Assembly: GCA_034509735.1 (NCBI GenBank)
Contig: JACGWO010000010.1
Span: forward strand, 7,949,193-8,013,192
DNA: 64,000 bases
Direction: 5' to 3'
Source of the DNA: Sesamum alatum
Lineage: Eukaryota > Streptophyta > Magnoliopsida > Lamiales > Pedaliaceae
Within the stretch, counting starts at the first letter, position 1. Every line of letters starts with the position of its first letter. The notes under the pieces were generated by a model. That model did no database searches. It was given only the letters and a program-made list of their open reading frames with translations, and was not told the origin of the DNA. The translations under genes and the position numbers were made by a program. Positions 47,901 to 58,072 of this stretch are shown here, piece after piece.

Positions 47901-49090
47901 ATACATAAAAGAAATTCCTTAAACATAAATTAGAAAAGAAATAATAAGGCCCACAGAACTTTAAAATAGAAAAGAAAAATGCAACATCCTAACGTATGAG
48001 ATAGTGAACTTCGTTTTAAAAAGCTTCAGGCGTAGAATACCTTTTTTAATTTTTTATTTTCATTTTGTTATTTATTAGTAGTTTAATTTACCTTTATAGT
48101 GGGTAAAGTTCAATTTACACATCATAAAGCTTACCTTTGGGTTGATAAAGAATTTGCATTTCTTTCCTTTTTGCATCACTACACCATTTCCTTTTATTAA
48201 GGTTAATTTTTGTGGTAACAAACACTGAAAAAAATTAATATTTCAGTGTAGTCACTCCAAAAAATATAACATTTAATCATAGCTAATTACCATAATTAAT
48301 AATAAATAATCGTGATAAATACTCATCATTGACCACACGGCCACGCAACGGTACGTTGTTGGTCATGGTTTATGCGAGAGTGACTAAAATATTTTTCATG
48401 ACTAAAAGAATAATTTTTTCATAGTGTAAAATCTAGTTTTGGCTTCAGTTTTATTTAACCGTGATTAATAATAGTTATTTACCACGGTTGTTAGTCATAG
48501 TCATCAATATTGTAGCCAATAGTAATTTTTTTCTAGTGAGTTAATTACTATGATAAATCATGGCGAACACAAATTAACCACGACCCCTCAAATGGCCATT
48601 AGCCGTTGTTTGTGTTAGTGTGACCAAAACATTAGCCATAGTTAAAATCATGACAAATATTTTGGCTATCTCTAAAAATCATAGAAAATATTGATTAATC
48701 ACAGTAAAATTTAAATTTTTGTATTAATTTTATTTGACTATAGTTAATCGTACGTATTAATTTACCACAACTTTTAAGTTGTGATCATTTATCGTGTAGA
48801 GAAAAATAAATTTTCTTGTCGTGAAAGCTCAATAAATGAATTAAGTAACCATATCTTTTTCACGCCATTTCTGCGGTTAAATTGAACGTTACGGTACATT
48901 AAATTACAAAAAGAAAAACCCATTTTTTCTTCTTTATAGACAATATTTTGTCCAGTTACAGAATAATCGCATTTGATATGATGTTACAATCAGAAATAGG
49001 GACAATATAAAAATAATATTTTAATATAAATATAATTTAAAATCCTGGTCGTCTATATCTAGAATAATTTCAGGAATAAAACAGATACAA
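47901..49090. repeat. AT-rich region with inverted-repeat element(s)
   Basis: Around 48177 a CACTACACCATTTCC sequence could begin a small CACTA-type element, with a possible opposite end near 48825 (reverse complement CACGACAAGAAAATTT). Interior motifs such as GTGGTAA, ACCACGG and ATAGTTAATC in both directions suggest subterminal repeats. No matching 3-bp duplication was found, so this is tentative. No genes. Confidence 0.4.
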
Positions 49091-49918
49091 CAGCACAAGA
49101 AAAGAAAGCAATAGCAACAAAAAGAATCAACGGACAATTTTAATATTGTTAATAAATATAAATTTAGTGACAAGAATTTTTATTTTTTCATAATAATAAA
49201 TTTTGTGGTTTTAATATAATTACTATTATTTTGCAAAAAGTTGTAACAGAAAAAAAATGTGCACAAAGTTATGCTAAAATACAGTTAGTGACACATATAT
49301 AGTAACAACGAATAATTGTTGTTACGAATCACGATAGATGTGTCACTAATTATTTATAGTTATAATTTTGTACATAATTCTTGTTACTAATAATTATATA
49401 CATTACAAGAAAATGTGATATTAGTGACAAAATATCAAATGATAATTTAAAAGTTGTCATTAAAAATATGTATTAAGTGACAATATTTTTCATCTTGTCA
49501 CTATATAATTATTAATGACAAAAATTGTCACTAAATACCATTAGTGACACATTTGTAGTGACAACCCAATATAGTGATAACAATTATTTATTGTCACTAA
49601 GTTGTCACTATACATGAGTATTTAGTGACAACTTTATGCACATTTTTTGTCACTAATAAAAAATTTTACAAAATAATAGTAATTATTAAAATCATAAAAT
49701 TCATTATTGTGAAAAAATAAATATTCTTGTCACTAAATATATATAATTAGTGATAATATTAAAATTATCACTTGGCTTTTTTGTTGCTAATCTTCTATTT
49801 TTTTGTAGTGATAGTAACAAGATAAAAGTTGTTGTCACTTAATATATATTTTTAATATTTTTAAATCGTCATTTGATATTTTGTCATAAATTTCATATTT
49901 TCTTGTAGCGAGTACAAG
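49091..49918. mobile_element. Interleaved inverted-repeat elements (CACTA-like termini)
   Basis: One pair of ends is CAGCACAAGAAAAG at 49091 and, reverse-complemented, CACTACAAAAAAATAG ending 49810. A second pair is CATTACAAGAAAATG at 49401 and, reverse-complemented, CGCTACAAGAAAATATG ending near 49918, with about 90 bp of shared arm. The middle is packed with TAGTGACA/TGTCACTA repeats. The pairs overlap and are not nested. Non-coding. Confidence 0.55.
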
Positions 49919-50736
49919 GACAATATTGCTCTCTCTCTCTTTTCTCTTTTCTTTCTTCGTTTCTCTTTTTCTTTTTCAAAGTCTTTTGAAAGTTCTCTTT
50001 GTAATCAAACTTATATACTAGATGGAGCATTTATTGTCTGAACAAATTCAAGGTTTAATTTTTTTAATTCTAACTCTGATTGAGGGCTTGGATTGTGCCG
50101 TGTATCTGTCACCCTTACCTCTTGAATCTGGACTATTTTTTAAGATCTATTCATCGGAGTCAATTATGTCTCTCAATAATAAAACTACAATTTTATTATA
50201 GAAAATAGAATATAAAATTTAATTATAAAAATATAATATGCCATATCAAGATATGAACGAGTACTAATATTTAATTAGTGACATGTTAGGTAAACAATTA
50301 AATCACAAGTGATTTTGCACTTATCAAAAGTTATTTTATGATTAAAATTTTACACCATAAATCATCTAACTCCTCTCCCACTAAGGCACGCATAATCACA
50401 TTCCCATTATAAGGACAAATTATTAACACCCATTAAAATTAAATTTAATCCCACAAATATCCTCTGTCATTTTCAAAATTTCGAGTATACCCCTTTAGTT
50501 TGTACCTATAATATAAGTACACACCTTATTTAATAGAGAAATTTCACACACACACCCTCTGCGCTATGTTATATGTACCAACACCCATTCAGGATCAGTA
50601 CCTATAATTTTACAACCCTCAAGTACATTATAACGTCTCTTCAGGGGATGTACTTATAATTTTATAAAGAATAAGAGATGTTTGTGTAATTAGACCTAAT
50701 TTTAGGGGTGTTCGTATAATTTACCCAATATATATA
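49919..50736. other. AT-rich spacer with MITE-like fragment
   Basis: A pyrimidine-rich TCTCTC/TTTCTTTTC tract lies at 49930-49975. The segment 50540-50727 has inverted phrases of the type GTACCTATAATTTTA / TACTTATAATTTTATA and GGTGTTCGTATAATTTACCC, suggesting another short foldback element. No gene. Confidence 0.4.
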
Positions 50737-51623
50737 GGGATAATTACATTTACACCCCTTAATCTATGGCTTATTTACACAAATTACCCCTGTCTTTTAG
50801 GTAATTACACATACATCCATAAAAAATGTAATATCATTTACACAAACCACCCCTATTTTTAAAAAAATTACACATACACCCCAAAAATGTTAACATCATC
50901 ATTACAGGGATAAATGCAATTTTGGTCCCTAAACTTTGCCACTAAAGCAGTTTTTATCCTCAAACTTTTTTAGGTTGCACTATTAGTCCTCAAACAATCA
51001 TTTTTTAAGCATTTTCGATCTTTCCGTTAACTTTGCCGTTAAACTTAACAGAATATTCATTTTTATTGTAAGAAAAATGTTATTTTACTCTCATTTTGTG
51101 TTATTTTTCAACTTTTAGTCTAATACACTTGTTTTTCCATTTTTCTTCAAACTTAAAGAGAGAAAAAACCAAAAAATATTGAATTTAAGCAACAAATTTG
51201 CTATATAATCTTCACAAATTTGTTTCTTAGATTCAATATTTTTTTATTTTTTCTCTGTTAAAGTTTGAAGAAAAATGAAAAAAATAAGTGTATTAGACTA
51301 AAAGTTGAAAAATAACACAAAATGAGAGTAAAATAATATTTTTTTTATAATAAAAATGAATTTTCCGTTAAGTTTAAAGGAAAAATTAGCGAAAAGATTG
51401 AAAATGCTTAAAAATGATTGTTTGAAGACTAATAGTACAATCTGAAAAAGTTTGAGGACCAAAACTGCTTTAGTGACAAAGTTTAGGGGCCAAGATTGCA
51501 TTTATCTCATCATTACACAAACTATCCCTATCTTTTGACTGTCAGGATAATTTTTATAATTATGCAAAAGATAGGAATGATTTGTGTAAACCATAGATCA
51601 TGGGGTATAAATGTGATTATCCC
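50737..51623. mobile_element. Outer MITE immediately upstream of the rhodanese gene
   Basis: The ends are inverted: GGGATAATTACATTTACACC on the left against the reverse complement GGGATAATCACATTTATACC on the right, with similarity continuing for about 70 bp. An 8-bp direct repeat TATATATA flanks it (50729-50736 and 51624-51631). It is interrupted by a second MITE at 50907. Without that insertion it is about 276 bp. Confidence 0.75.
50907..51508. mobile_element. Inner MITE with about 280-bp inverted arms and 9-bp duplication
   Basis: The arms start GGGATAAATGCAATTTTGG and, from the other end, GAGATAAATGCAATCTTGG, and pair along almost the whole 602 bp. Perfect 9-bp direct repeats ATCATTACA flank it (50898-50906 and 51509-51517). 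Very long inverted repeats with 9-bp duplications indicate a Mutator-type (MULE) derivative. It encodes nothing but would make a long hairpin RNA if transcribed. Confidence 0.85.
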
Positions 51624-51632
51624 TATATATAA
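51624..51632 (+). promoter_or_regulatory. Putative TATA box of the rhodanese gene
   Basis: TATATATAA lies about 30 bp before a likely transcription start near 51655 and 109 bp before the start codon. Its first eight bases are the right-hand target duplication of the adjacent MITE. Transcript data would be needed to confirm use. Confidence 0.5.
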
Positions 51633-51740
51633 TGAGTGCTCCATTTTCACAGCAGCACAGAAACACTACAAAACACCAGGAAGAGAACATCACCAACACA
51701 CCCTCATTTACTCAAGAAATACAAAGGCAAATTTATTTTC

Positions 51741-54210
51741 ATGGACTTGATCAAGAAAAGGTATATATATATATATATATATTCATATAGTATTTTTGGG
51801 TGCATAATCATCAGCTTTGCAGCCTGTGGATTTCTTCTTGTTTGGCTGTTTGTTGTGCAGTTCATCTGAGGCAGAAGTCATCACTGTTGATGTTCATGCT
51901 GCTAAAGATCTTCTCCATCAGGGCCATTACCACTATCTTGATGTCAGGTAAAAAATCATCATCATCTCTATTCTCTTTGTTCTTTAATTTTCATATTTTT
52001 GTCCAAGACACATATTCCATGTATCAAACTTAATTTTCCAATTTCGGGCATAAAAACGCAAGTTCGAGTCCCACCAATGTCTGGATGATTAGTCTGTTTT
52101 AATAATAGTTGTTGGTATACTGTAATAATAGTTATGGATTAGTTACAGGTATTGGATATTGTAATCGATGTTTATAATTGAAATTTATAATTTAATTGTG
52201 ATCGATTCACGCAGGACGGAAGAAGAATTCAAGAATGGACATGTGGAGAATGCCTTGAACATTCCATACATGTTTAATACTCCAAAAGGTATATATAGTG
52301 GTAACATAAATATATATATATGTAAATTTATTTAATTTCTTTCCATAAATTAGCCATAATTTATATATTGGAAATTAATTGTGAGAGGATTCAGGCAGGG
52401 TGAAGAACCCCAAATTTGTGGATCAAGTTTTGGCCGTTTCTGGCAAGGAAGATCACCTTCTTGTGGTAATTCATAATATTCGAGAATATATATTTAATGA
52501 GTTAATTTATGGTATTATTAATTTTTAGGGTAAATTATATTTACGCCCCTTTAAATTATATTTAATTATACAAACATTTCTGCTCTTTGCAAAATTACAA
52601 GTACACCATTTGAGATTACAGTAGTAACTTATAATTATAAGTACACTCCCTAATTAATAACGAAATTTTACACAAAATTTTCATAAGGTACATTTGCACT
52701 AACACCTTATCATGAGGTGTACCTTTAGAGGTATCGATGTAATTTACTCTTAATTATTATACTAATTATTCGTATGCTTAAATTTTGAAAATTAAATATT
52801 AATGTTGTAAAATTTTAAAAAATTCAGGGTTGTCAAAGTGGGATTAGGTCTGTATATGCAACTACTGATCTCCTTGAAGCTGTAAGTTTAATCACTTTTA
52901 TCTGTTTCTCTTTGTGTTTTGCCCTTGTTTGAGCTCTTTTTGTGGCTATGTTTTATTTTAGAGATTGGTGATATTATTTAACTGTTTGCGAGACATTTGA
53001 AAAAATATTTTTCACTTCGGCTTAAAAAAAAAAATACTTTTAAGGTGTTTGAAATGTCAGTTTTGCTTCTAGAACTGTTATAAGAAACACTTTTAAGTCA
53101 AAAGCTAAAAACACCTTTTAACTGCTTTAAAGTGTTTCTAGCTAAATAAATTTAATTTAAACTACTTTAACCTCATTATAATAATCTTATTTTACGTTTA
53201 CTCTTTTCATTTATTCTCAAAGTTCTCATCTAAAGTTGATGTTAGAGTTTCAAATAATTTGAATAATATAACACTGATAAAATTTATAATTTAAAATAGT
53301 TAATATTTAGATTTTTTATATTTTATTTCTATATTACCTTATATGATTCCTAATTCATAGAAAAATATAACTTAAATTGCTATGATTAGTTAATGAAAGA
53401 AATATATTCCAATAATTAATGAAGAATGCTGATTAATTACTAGAACTGCTTAATTCGACATATTAAAGTTTTGTTTCCAACACATGTTTTGAGCTAATAA
53501 GTATTATAAATTTTTCAAAAACGTTACAGAAAAATCGTAAACTTACAGAACCATTAAAAATAGTAATAGAAAGAAAATGAAAAATATTACCTTTCTCTTT
53601 TTGATTCAAGGATGTCTAGTATAATTTTATATCATTTATGTCAATTAAAATCATTTATTTTTATGTAGTGTAATTATATATGTAGAGTTATTATTTGATA
53701 TAGTTGCTACTGAAACTAAATAATAATTTAATATTTATTTTTTTAACTATGTGTTATAAAATATCTTTATTACATTGATATTTATACATATAACATTATT
53801 GATTTAGTGTAATATTAAATTAGTTATCATTAAATAAAATACCTATGCGTAACACAAGAATTTATATATTTGTAGCTAAAAATACAAAATAAATATTTTG
53901 CTAAAAGATTAGAAAAAATAAAAAGTTTCCTGGGATACTCAAAGATTTTGAAGGAAAAATAAGAAAAATTGAGTGTTTCGAAGGAAACTAAATAATTTTA
54001 AAATCATCATGTATTTTATTTTCGTTACACTGAAAATGAAAATGTTTTCATAATTTTAATGAAAACTCATGTAAATTTTAAACCATGCTTAATTCACACT
54101 CGGTAATTGCGTTTCAGGAATTCAAGCATGTATGCAACATGGGAGGGGGGTACATTGCGTGGATTGGGAATGGTTTTGCTGTTAAGAAGCCACTTCCTGT
54201 AGAACTCTGA
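51741..54210 (+). CDS. Single-domain rhodanese (thiosulfate sulfurtransferase), STR18/STR16-like
   Basis: Six exons with GT-AG introns are predicted: 51741-51760, 51861-51947, 52216-52289, 52395-52465, 52828-52881, 54118-54210. They join in frame to 132 residues. The protein moves sulfane sulfur between donor and acceptor thiols. It shows the N-terminal rhodanese signature YLDVRTEEEF (about residues 32-41), HVENALNIPY, the active-site loop GCQSGIRS with catalytic Cys86, and a C-terminal NMGGGYIAW. Plant STR16 and STR18 (senescence/DIN1-like) have this layout. The short N-terminus MDLIKK lacks an obvious transit peptide, favouring a cytosolic STR18-type protein. The start is the first ATG after the presumed leader and fits splicing phase. 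No disabling change was seen. Introns 4 and 5 are enlarged by AT-rich sequence. Confidence 0.9.
52527..52756. mobile_element. MITE-like inverted repeat in intron 4 of the rhodanese gene
   Basis: The ends AGGGTAAATTATATTTACGC (left) and, reverse-complemented from the right, AGAGTAAATTACATCGATAC are inverted, and similar phrases are seen near 50700. The interior AAGTACACC/GGTGTACC motifs are inverted too. Non-coding, and apparently tolerated inside the intron. Confidence 0.55.
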
Positions 54211-54700
54211 TTGCAACAATATGTATCATGATATTAAACCAATAACTTATGAAAGAACTATTTTGAGTTTTGACTGCTTGATTTCTGTACTATGGTTTTA
54301 ATTTTTCTCAAGTTTCGAACTAGAAAAAAAATGAAAAATATGATCTAAATATAGTTCAAAATTGCAATTTTCCTCCACTAATATAGGGTTGGTGGCAGTT
54401 TAAACCAAGCTTTCATCAAAATAGCAATTTCAGGATACTAATTTTAAAAAATAGCAATTTCAGTCCAATTTGCCCTAATCTCGCTAAGAAGTGAGCACAT
54501 ATCCAACATGTGATGATGAAAAATTTGGGGTTTTGTTCCCTCCTGCCACAATTTCATATGTGGCAATATAAAAACCGGCCAAGTTGACGTGGCATTGATG
54601 ATGTGTTAAAATTTCACACATCATCAATGTCACATCTGCTGACCTATGAAATAAGCAGCAGAGTGGACGTCCCCACAAGGTCGACCCCCCTCTATAATTA
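54211..54700. other. 3' flank of the rhodanese gene with a strong hairpin
   Basis: No canonical AATAAA was found close to the stop; AT-rich near-matches occur at 54230-54245. Farther on, 54587-54607 and 54616-54636 form an inverted repeat of 21 bases with two mismatches around a short loop (GGCATTGATGATGTGT against ACACATCATCAATGTC). Other repeat-like phrases surround it. No gene. Confidence 0.5.
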
Positions 54701-57180
54701 CACTACAAAAAAATGTGGGAATTGAAACGATAATAGGAACGATTTTTTTTAACTTTTGGAACGATAAATAGTTCACTGGATCCTTTTGGACTGTCATTAG
54801 GAACGGTTCAGGAACGGGAGGCAATCCGTGGCAATAAGAGGCGATCCTAATAATTAGGAACGGTAACGAAGTGACCGTTCCTATTTGGGAACGGTAACAA
54901 AGTGACCGTTCCTATTTGCTATTTGGGAACGGTTTTTGGCATACATTCTCTATATTGTTCCTAATTACCTTTGTATGTATGAATTTATAATTTTTGCATT
55001 TGGAATACCTTATAAATTTTTGGAATGGACGAACCGAAGGTAAATCGGGCAATTAGGAACGGTAGTTAGACCAGATTTTGGAATTGTCAGCATAAGTTGT
55101 AGATACATGTTACCACGGTTTCTGGAATAAGAGTTGGAACGGTACGTTGTGTAGACTAGGAACGGTAACTGGAATACATGTTGTCGCGGTGATTGGGAAC
55201 GGTTTTTGCACTCCTATTTTGGAATACGACGTTGGACCGGTACGTTGTATAGACTAGAAACAGTAACTGGAATACATGTCGCGGTGATTGGGAACGGTTT
55301 TTGCACTCCTATTTTGGAATACGACGTTGGACCGATTTTTGGTATTTTCTTTAGAACGAAAGCCTAACCACGAAAGCATTGATTTTGGAATACATATAGG
55401 AACGGTCTGTGCATAATTTGGAATTCATTTTTACCCGCTTTTAGGAACGATTGTCCTCTAAATTTGGAATGGTGTTTTCCTCGGTATGGGAACGGTAACT
55501 GATTTAAAACATTCAAATATTGGAACGGTTTGGGGCGCTCAAATGCCGTTTAAATGTACCATTCCTAACTAATGAATTATTAATTTTTTTATATTAATAC
55601 ATTATTATCATTAAAATATAAATTAAATTATTAATAATATTTTTTATTTTGATTTTATAATTAATATCTAAATATGAAAAAATGCATAATTTAGAAATAA
55701 AAATTATATTAAATACGAATATTATCCAATTTAATTACAAAAATAATAATAAAAAAATACATAATCTACTCCTCGTCCCTATCGTCCTCGTCCATCTCAT
55801 CAATATCTGGAGGGGGGGTCTCTAGGAGGCCGTGACGGCCCGGCACTGGAGTGACTGGTTTGCATGGCCTTCATCATGCCCATCAGATCCATCATCATCT
55901 CCTCGAGGCGGACCATTCGACCCTCCATGTTTGACGAAGACGCTGGCTCTAGCGGTGGCAGTGGCGGTGGCGGTGGTGATAGCGAGGTAAGGTCTGGCTG
56001 AAACCCAGGGCCTCAGAACCAAGACTGAATACTCGGCCCTTGTTCTTGCCCCTGACGCAAGCTAACCACATCTCCTGCTCGGTCTGTGCCACCGAGCCCT
56101 CTGATTCGGGCGGAAGATCCCCAGGATTGGCCGTGGCCTGAGACTGGTGATCCTCCATCATCTTTTGGAACGTCTCATGCAAAAACAGTTAGAATAAATT
56201 AGAATAAATCAGAATATTTGAATGCATTAAAAAAATAAATTAGAATGTTTAAAGTACAACTTATCGCCACCTCCACTGTCCTCGGCTCGCTCCAGCTGCC
56301 GTCGGCCTTCTTCTTGTAGCATATGGAGAATAACTCCATCTACTTCATTGGTCGACCGAGCTGCTCCTCTTGTAAAAAGAAATGGAAAATAGTTATTACC
56401 ATTTTAATTTAATAATAATAAATACTTGAAATAGTATTAAATATCTTATCAATTTCGGCTTGTGCATACCGACGGAGACAGATTCCCCGCAGTACACATT
56501 AGCGGATGCGGCTGGGTTGGTGTTCCGGTTCGCCTTGTTCTGCTCCACTCCTCCTTGAACTCCGGGGACTCCCAGTACAAGAGGAGCTGCCGCCAGACCT
56601 CGTTCGCCAGCCATAGAGGCTTCTGCAGGGACTGTCTGGCGAGGGCAAAATTCTTCCTAAGGAACTTCCCCGTCCAAACGTGGAAGATCATGAACATCGA
56701 CTCGTCGTCGGCGTCCCACCAGTACATCATCTGTATTACATATATATATATATATCATAACTTAGATTGTTAAAATATTTAAAAAAAATTAATGGTCGTT
56801 ACCTTCAAACTCTCAAACCTGAAATGCTGGTGCTCTGGCGGCACCTTGCACAAACTGTCCCAAAGATGGGGATAGTGTCCTCGCACGACCGCGTACATGC
56901 GCTCGTGGATCTTCCAATCACTCCTGAAATTATATAATAATTAGTATGACATAAAAATAATAATTTAAATTACAAAAAAAATTTAAAAAAATATAAATAT
57001 ACCTCGCATCGGAGAGTGTGATGTACTGGCGCGCGGATGGTGGTGGAGTGGTGGGGCCAATGGGGGTGGTGGTGGTGGGGCAGCCTATGGACGGGCCGGA
57101 TCGATCGCCGGTGTGGTAGTGGATGGTCTGCCACCCTCCTCGACGGGTGCAGCGGTAGACGCACCGGGCTGCTGATCCTA
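54701..57180 (-). mobile_element. CACTA element, copy 2 (truncated)
   Basis: CACTACAAAAAAATGTGGG at 54701 is the same terminus as at 11798 reversed, followed by a GGAACGGT subterminal array to about 55570. Then comes the second-gene remnant on the minus strand. Homology with copy 1 stops at about 57180, inside the first exon, so the transposase part and the other terminus are missing. A GGAACGG-rich segment at about 55135-55330 contains a near-exact tandem repeat of about 85 bp. Confidence 0.85.
55765..57177 (-). pseudogene. Second CACTA gene (Transposase_24 type), copy 2
   Basis: From 57177 downward are a proline/histidine-rich exon (partial) and an exon at about 56925-56805 with WKIHERMYAVVRGHYPHLWD. 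An exon at 56730-56450 begins MMYWWDADDESMFMIFHVWT. A short exon near 56360-56265 is followed by the 56182-55822 block with a shift near 55930. Several of its exons keep reading frames that copy 1 has lost, so it is the younger or better-preserved copy. It still lacks the true N-terminus. The product would bind element ends. Confidence 0.75.
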
Positions 57181-57282
57181 GTTTCCTAAAGGGAAAACTG
57201 CATGATTCACTCTGAAATAGGGATGAGAAGCTGAAATTGCACGAGGAAGTAAAAAATATCCACTATCACTAGTTCGGTCGAA

Positions 57283-57640
57283 TGCTACTGTGGAAGAAGA
57301 GTTGTGCTTCACACTTCATGGAAGGAGCTGAATCCCGGAAAACGATTTCATTCTTGCAGAGAGTATAATGTACGATATTATATCTCTTTTTTTTCCCTTT
57401 TGATTTGAAGAAATGATTATGAGTTTTCAGTATTATGTTTTGTTTGCAGAGAGACGGGTGTGATTTTTTAATTGGGAGGACCCTCCAATGTGTAGAAGGG
57501 TACGAGCAATAATCCCAGATTTGTTGAGGAAGAAAAATGAAATGGAAGTAGAGATTGGAACTTGAGAAGATCTCAAAAGAGGTTTTGGAAACTGTTTTCT
57601 TTTTTCTTTTTTTTTGTTTTTTAGTTTTGTTGTGTTTGGT
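57283..57640 (+). pseudogene. GRF-type zinc-finger gene remnant with intron and membrane tail
   Basis: Exon 1 reads CYCGRRVVLHTSWKELNPGK and then RFHSC, the N-terminal half of a GRF finger. After an AT-rich intron (about 57363-57449) exon 2 has GCDF in one frame and, one base later, EDPPMCRRVRAIIPDLLRKK in another, so at least one base is lost. A hydrophobic stretch from FSFFFCFLVLLCLVCL (about 57600-57645) matches the C-terminal membrane helix of such proteins. It starts directly where the CACTA copy ends. A decayed host gene or captured fragment; function unknown. Confidence 0.7.
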
Positions 57641-57645
57641 TTGCT

Positions 57646-57982
57646 TATGATCGGGCTTATATTGTTGTTTGAAGAAGGATGAACATTGCAGAAGCTTGAA
57701 GATGAAGATGGTTTGTGTAGTTTAGATGTCTTTGTACTTGAAATGTGAAACTGATGTTGTACATGTTTGGTTGATGGTTGGAGTTGAAATGCATTATTGT
57801 GAATTTGTTGTGCAATTTGGAATATCTCACTTTCTCTTCTTTGCACGTTTCATTCGGCAATCTTGGAACTGAATTCATTAGGAACAGGGGGAAAACACTA
57901 AAAATGAAATCCTGTTTTATTATGACTTTGAATGGAACATTGAAAATTTGGAAAATGCACATCCTTGAGAATGCACAAAACT
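57646..57982. other. Spacer after the GRF remnant
   Basis: Probable 3' untranslated sequence of the GRF-type gene. No other feature recognised. Confidence 0.4.
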
Positions 57983-58028
57983 AGGGGTGTGCAAAAACCA
58001 ATCGAATCGAAAAAAATCGGCCAAACCG
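57983..58028 (+). mobile_element. Possible hAT-like 5' terminus interrupted by the copia insertion
   Basis: TAGGGGTGTGCAAAAACC resembles the ends of plant hAT elements. It is followed by AATCGAATCGAAAA-type sequence that resumes at 63250 with CGGTTCGGTTTTCGG motifs. The opposite end is outside the window, so this is tentative. Confidence 0.45.
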
Positions 58029-58072
58029 TGAGAAGAATCAGCGAAGCGGATAAACGCGGCCATAGAAAGAAG
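58029..58072 (-). repeat. Terminal 44 bp of a copia LTR
   Basis: It matches 62871-62915 in the same orientation with few changes (TGAGAAGAAT, CGAAGCGGAT, GCGGCCATAGAAAGAA) and is joined straight to plus-strand gag sequence. About 54 LTR bases are missing between this tip and the partial LTR at 61831-62113. Confidence 0.8.

Noticed and set aside
48177..48830. Small CACTA element with defined ends
   Set aside because: Ends match only loosely and flanking triplets differ (CAT and AAA), so boundaries are not claimed.
57433..57846. 137-codon minus-strand frame, Ser/Asn/Lys-rich
   Set aside because: It is the reverse of the GRF remnant and its T-rich tail, and low-complexity.
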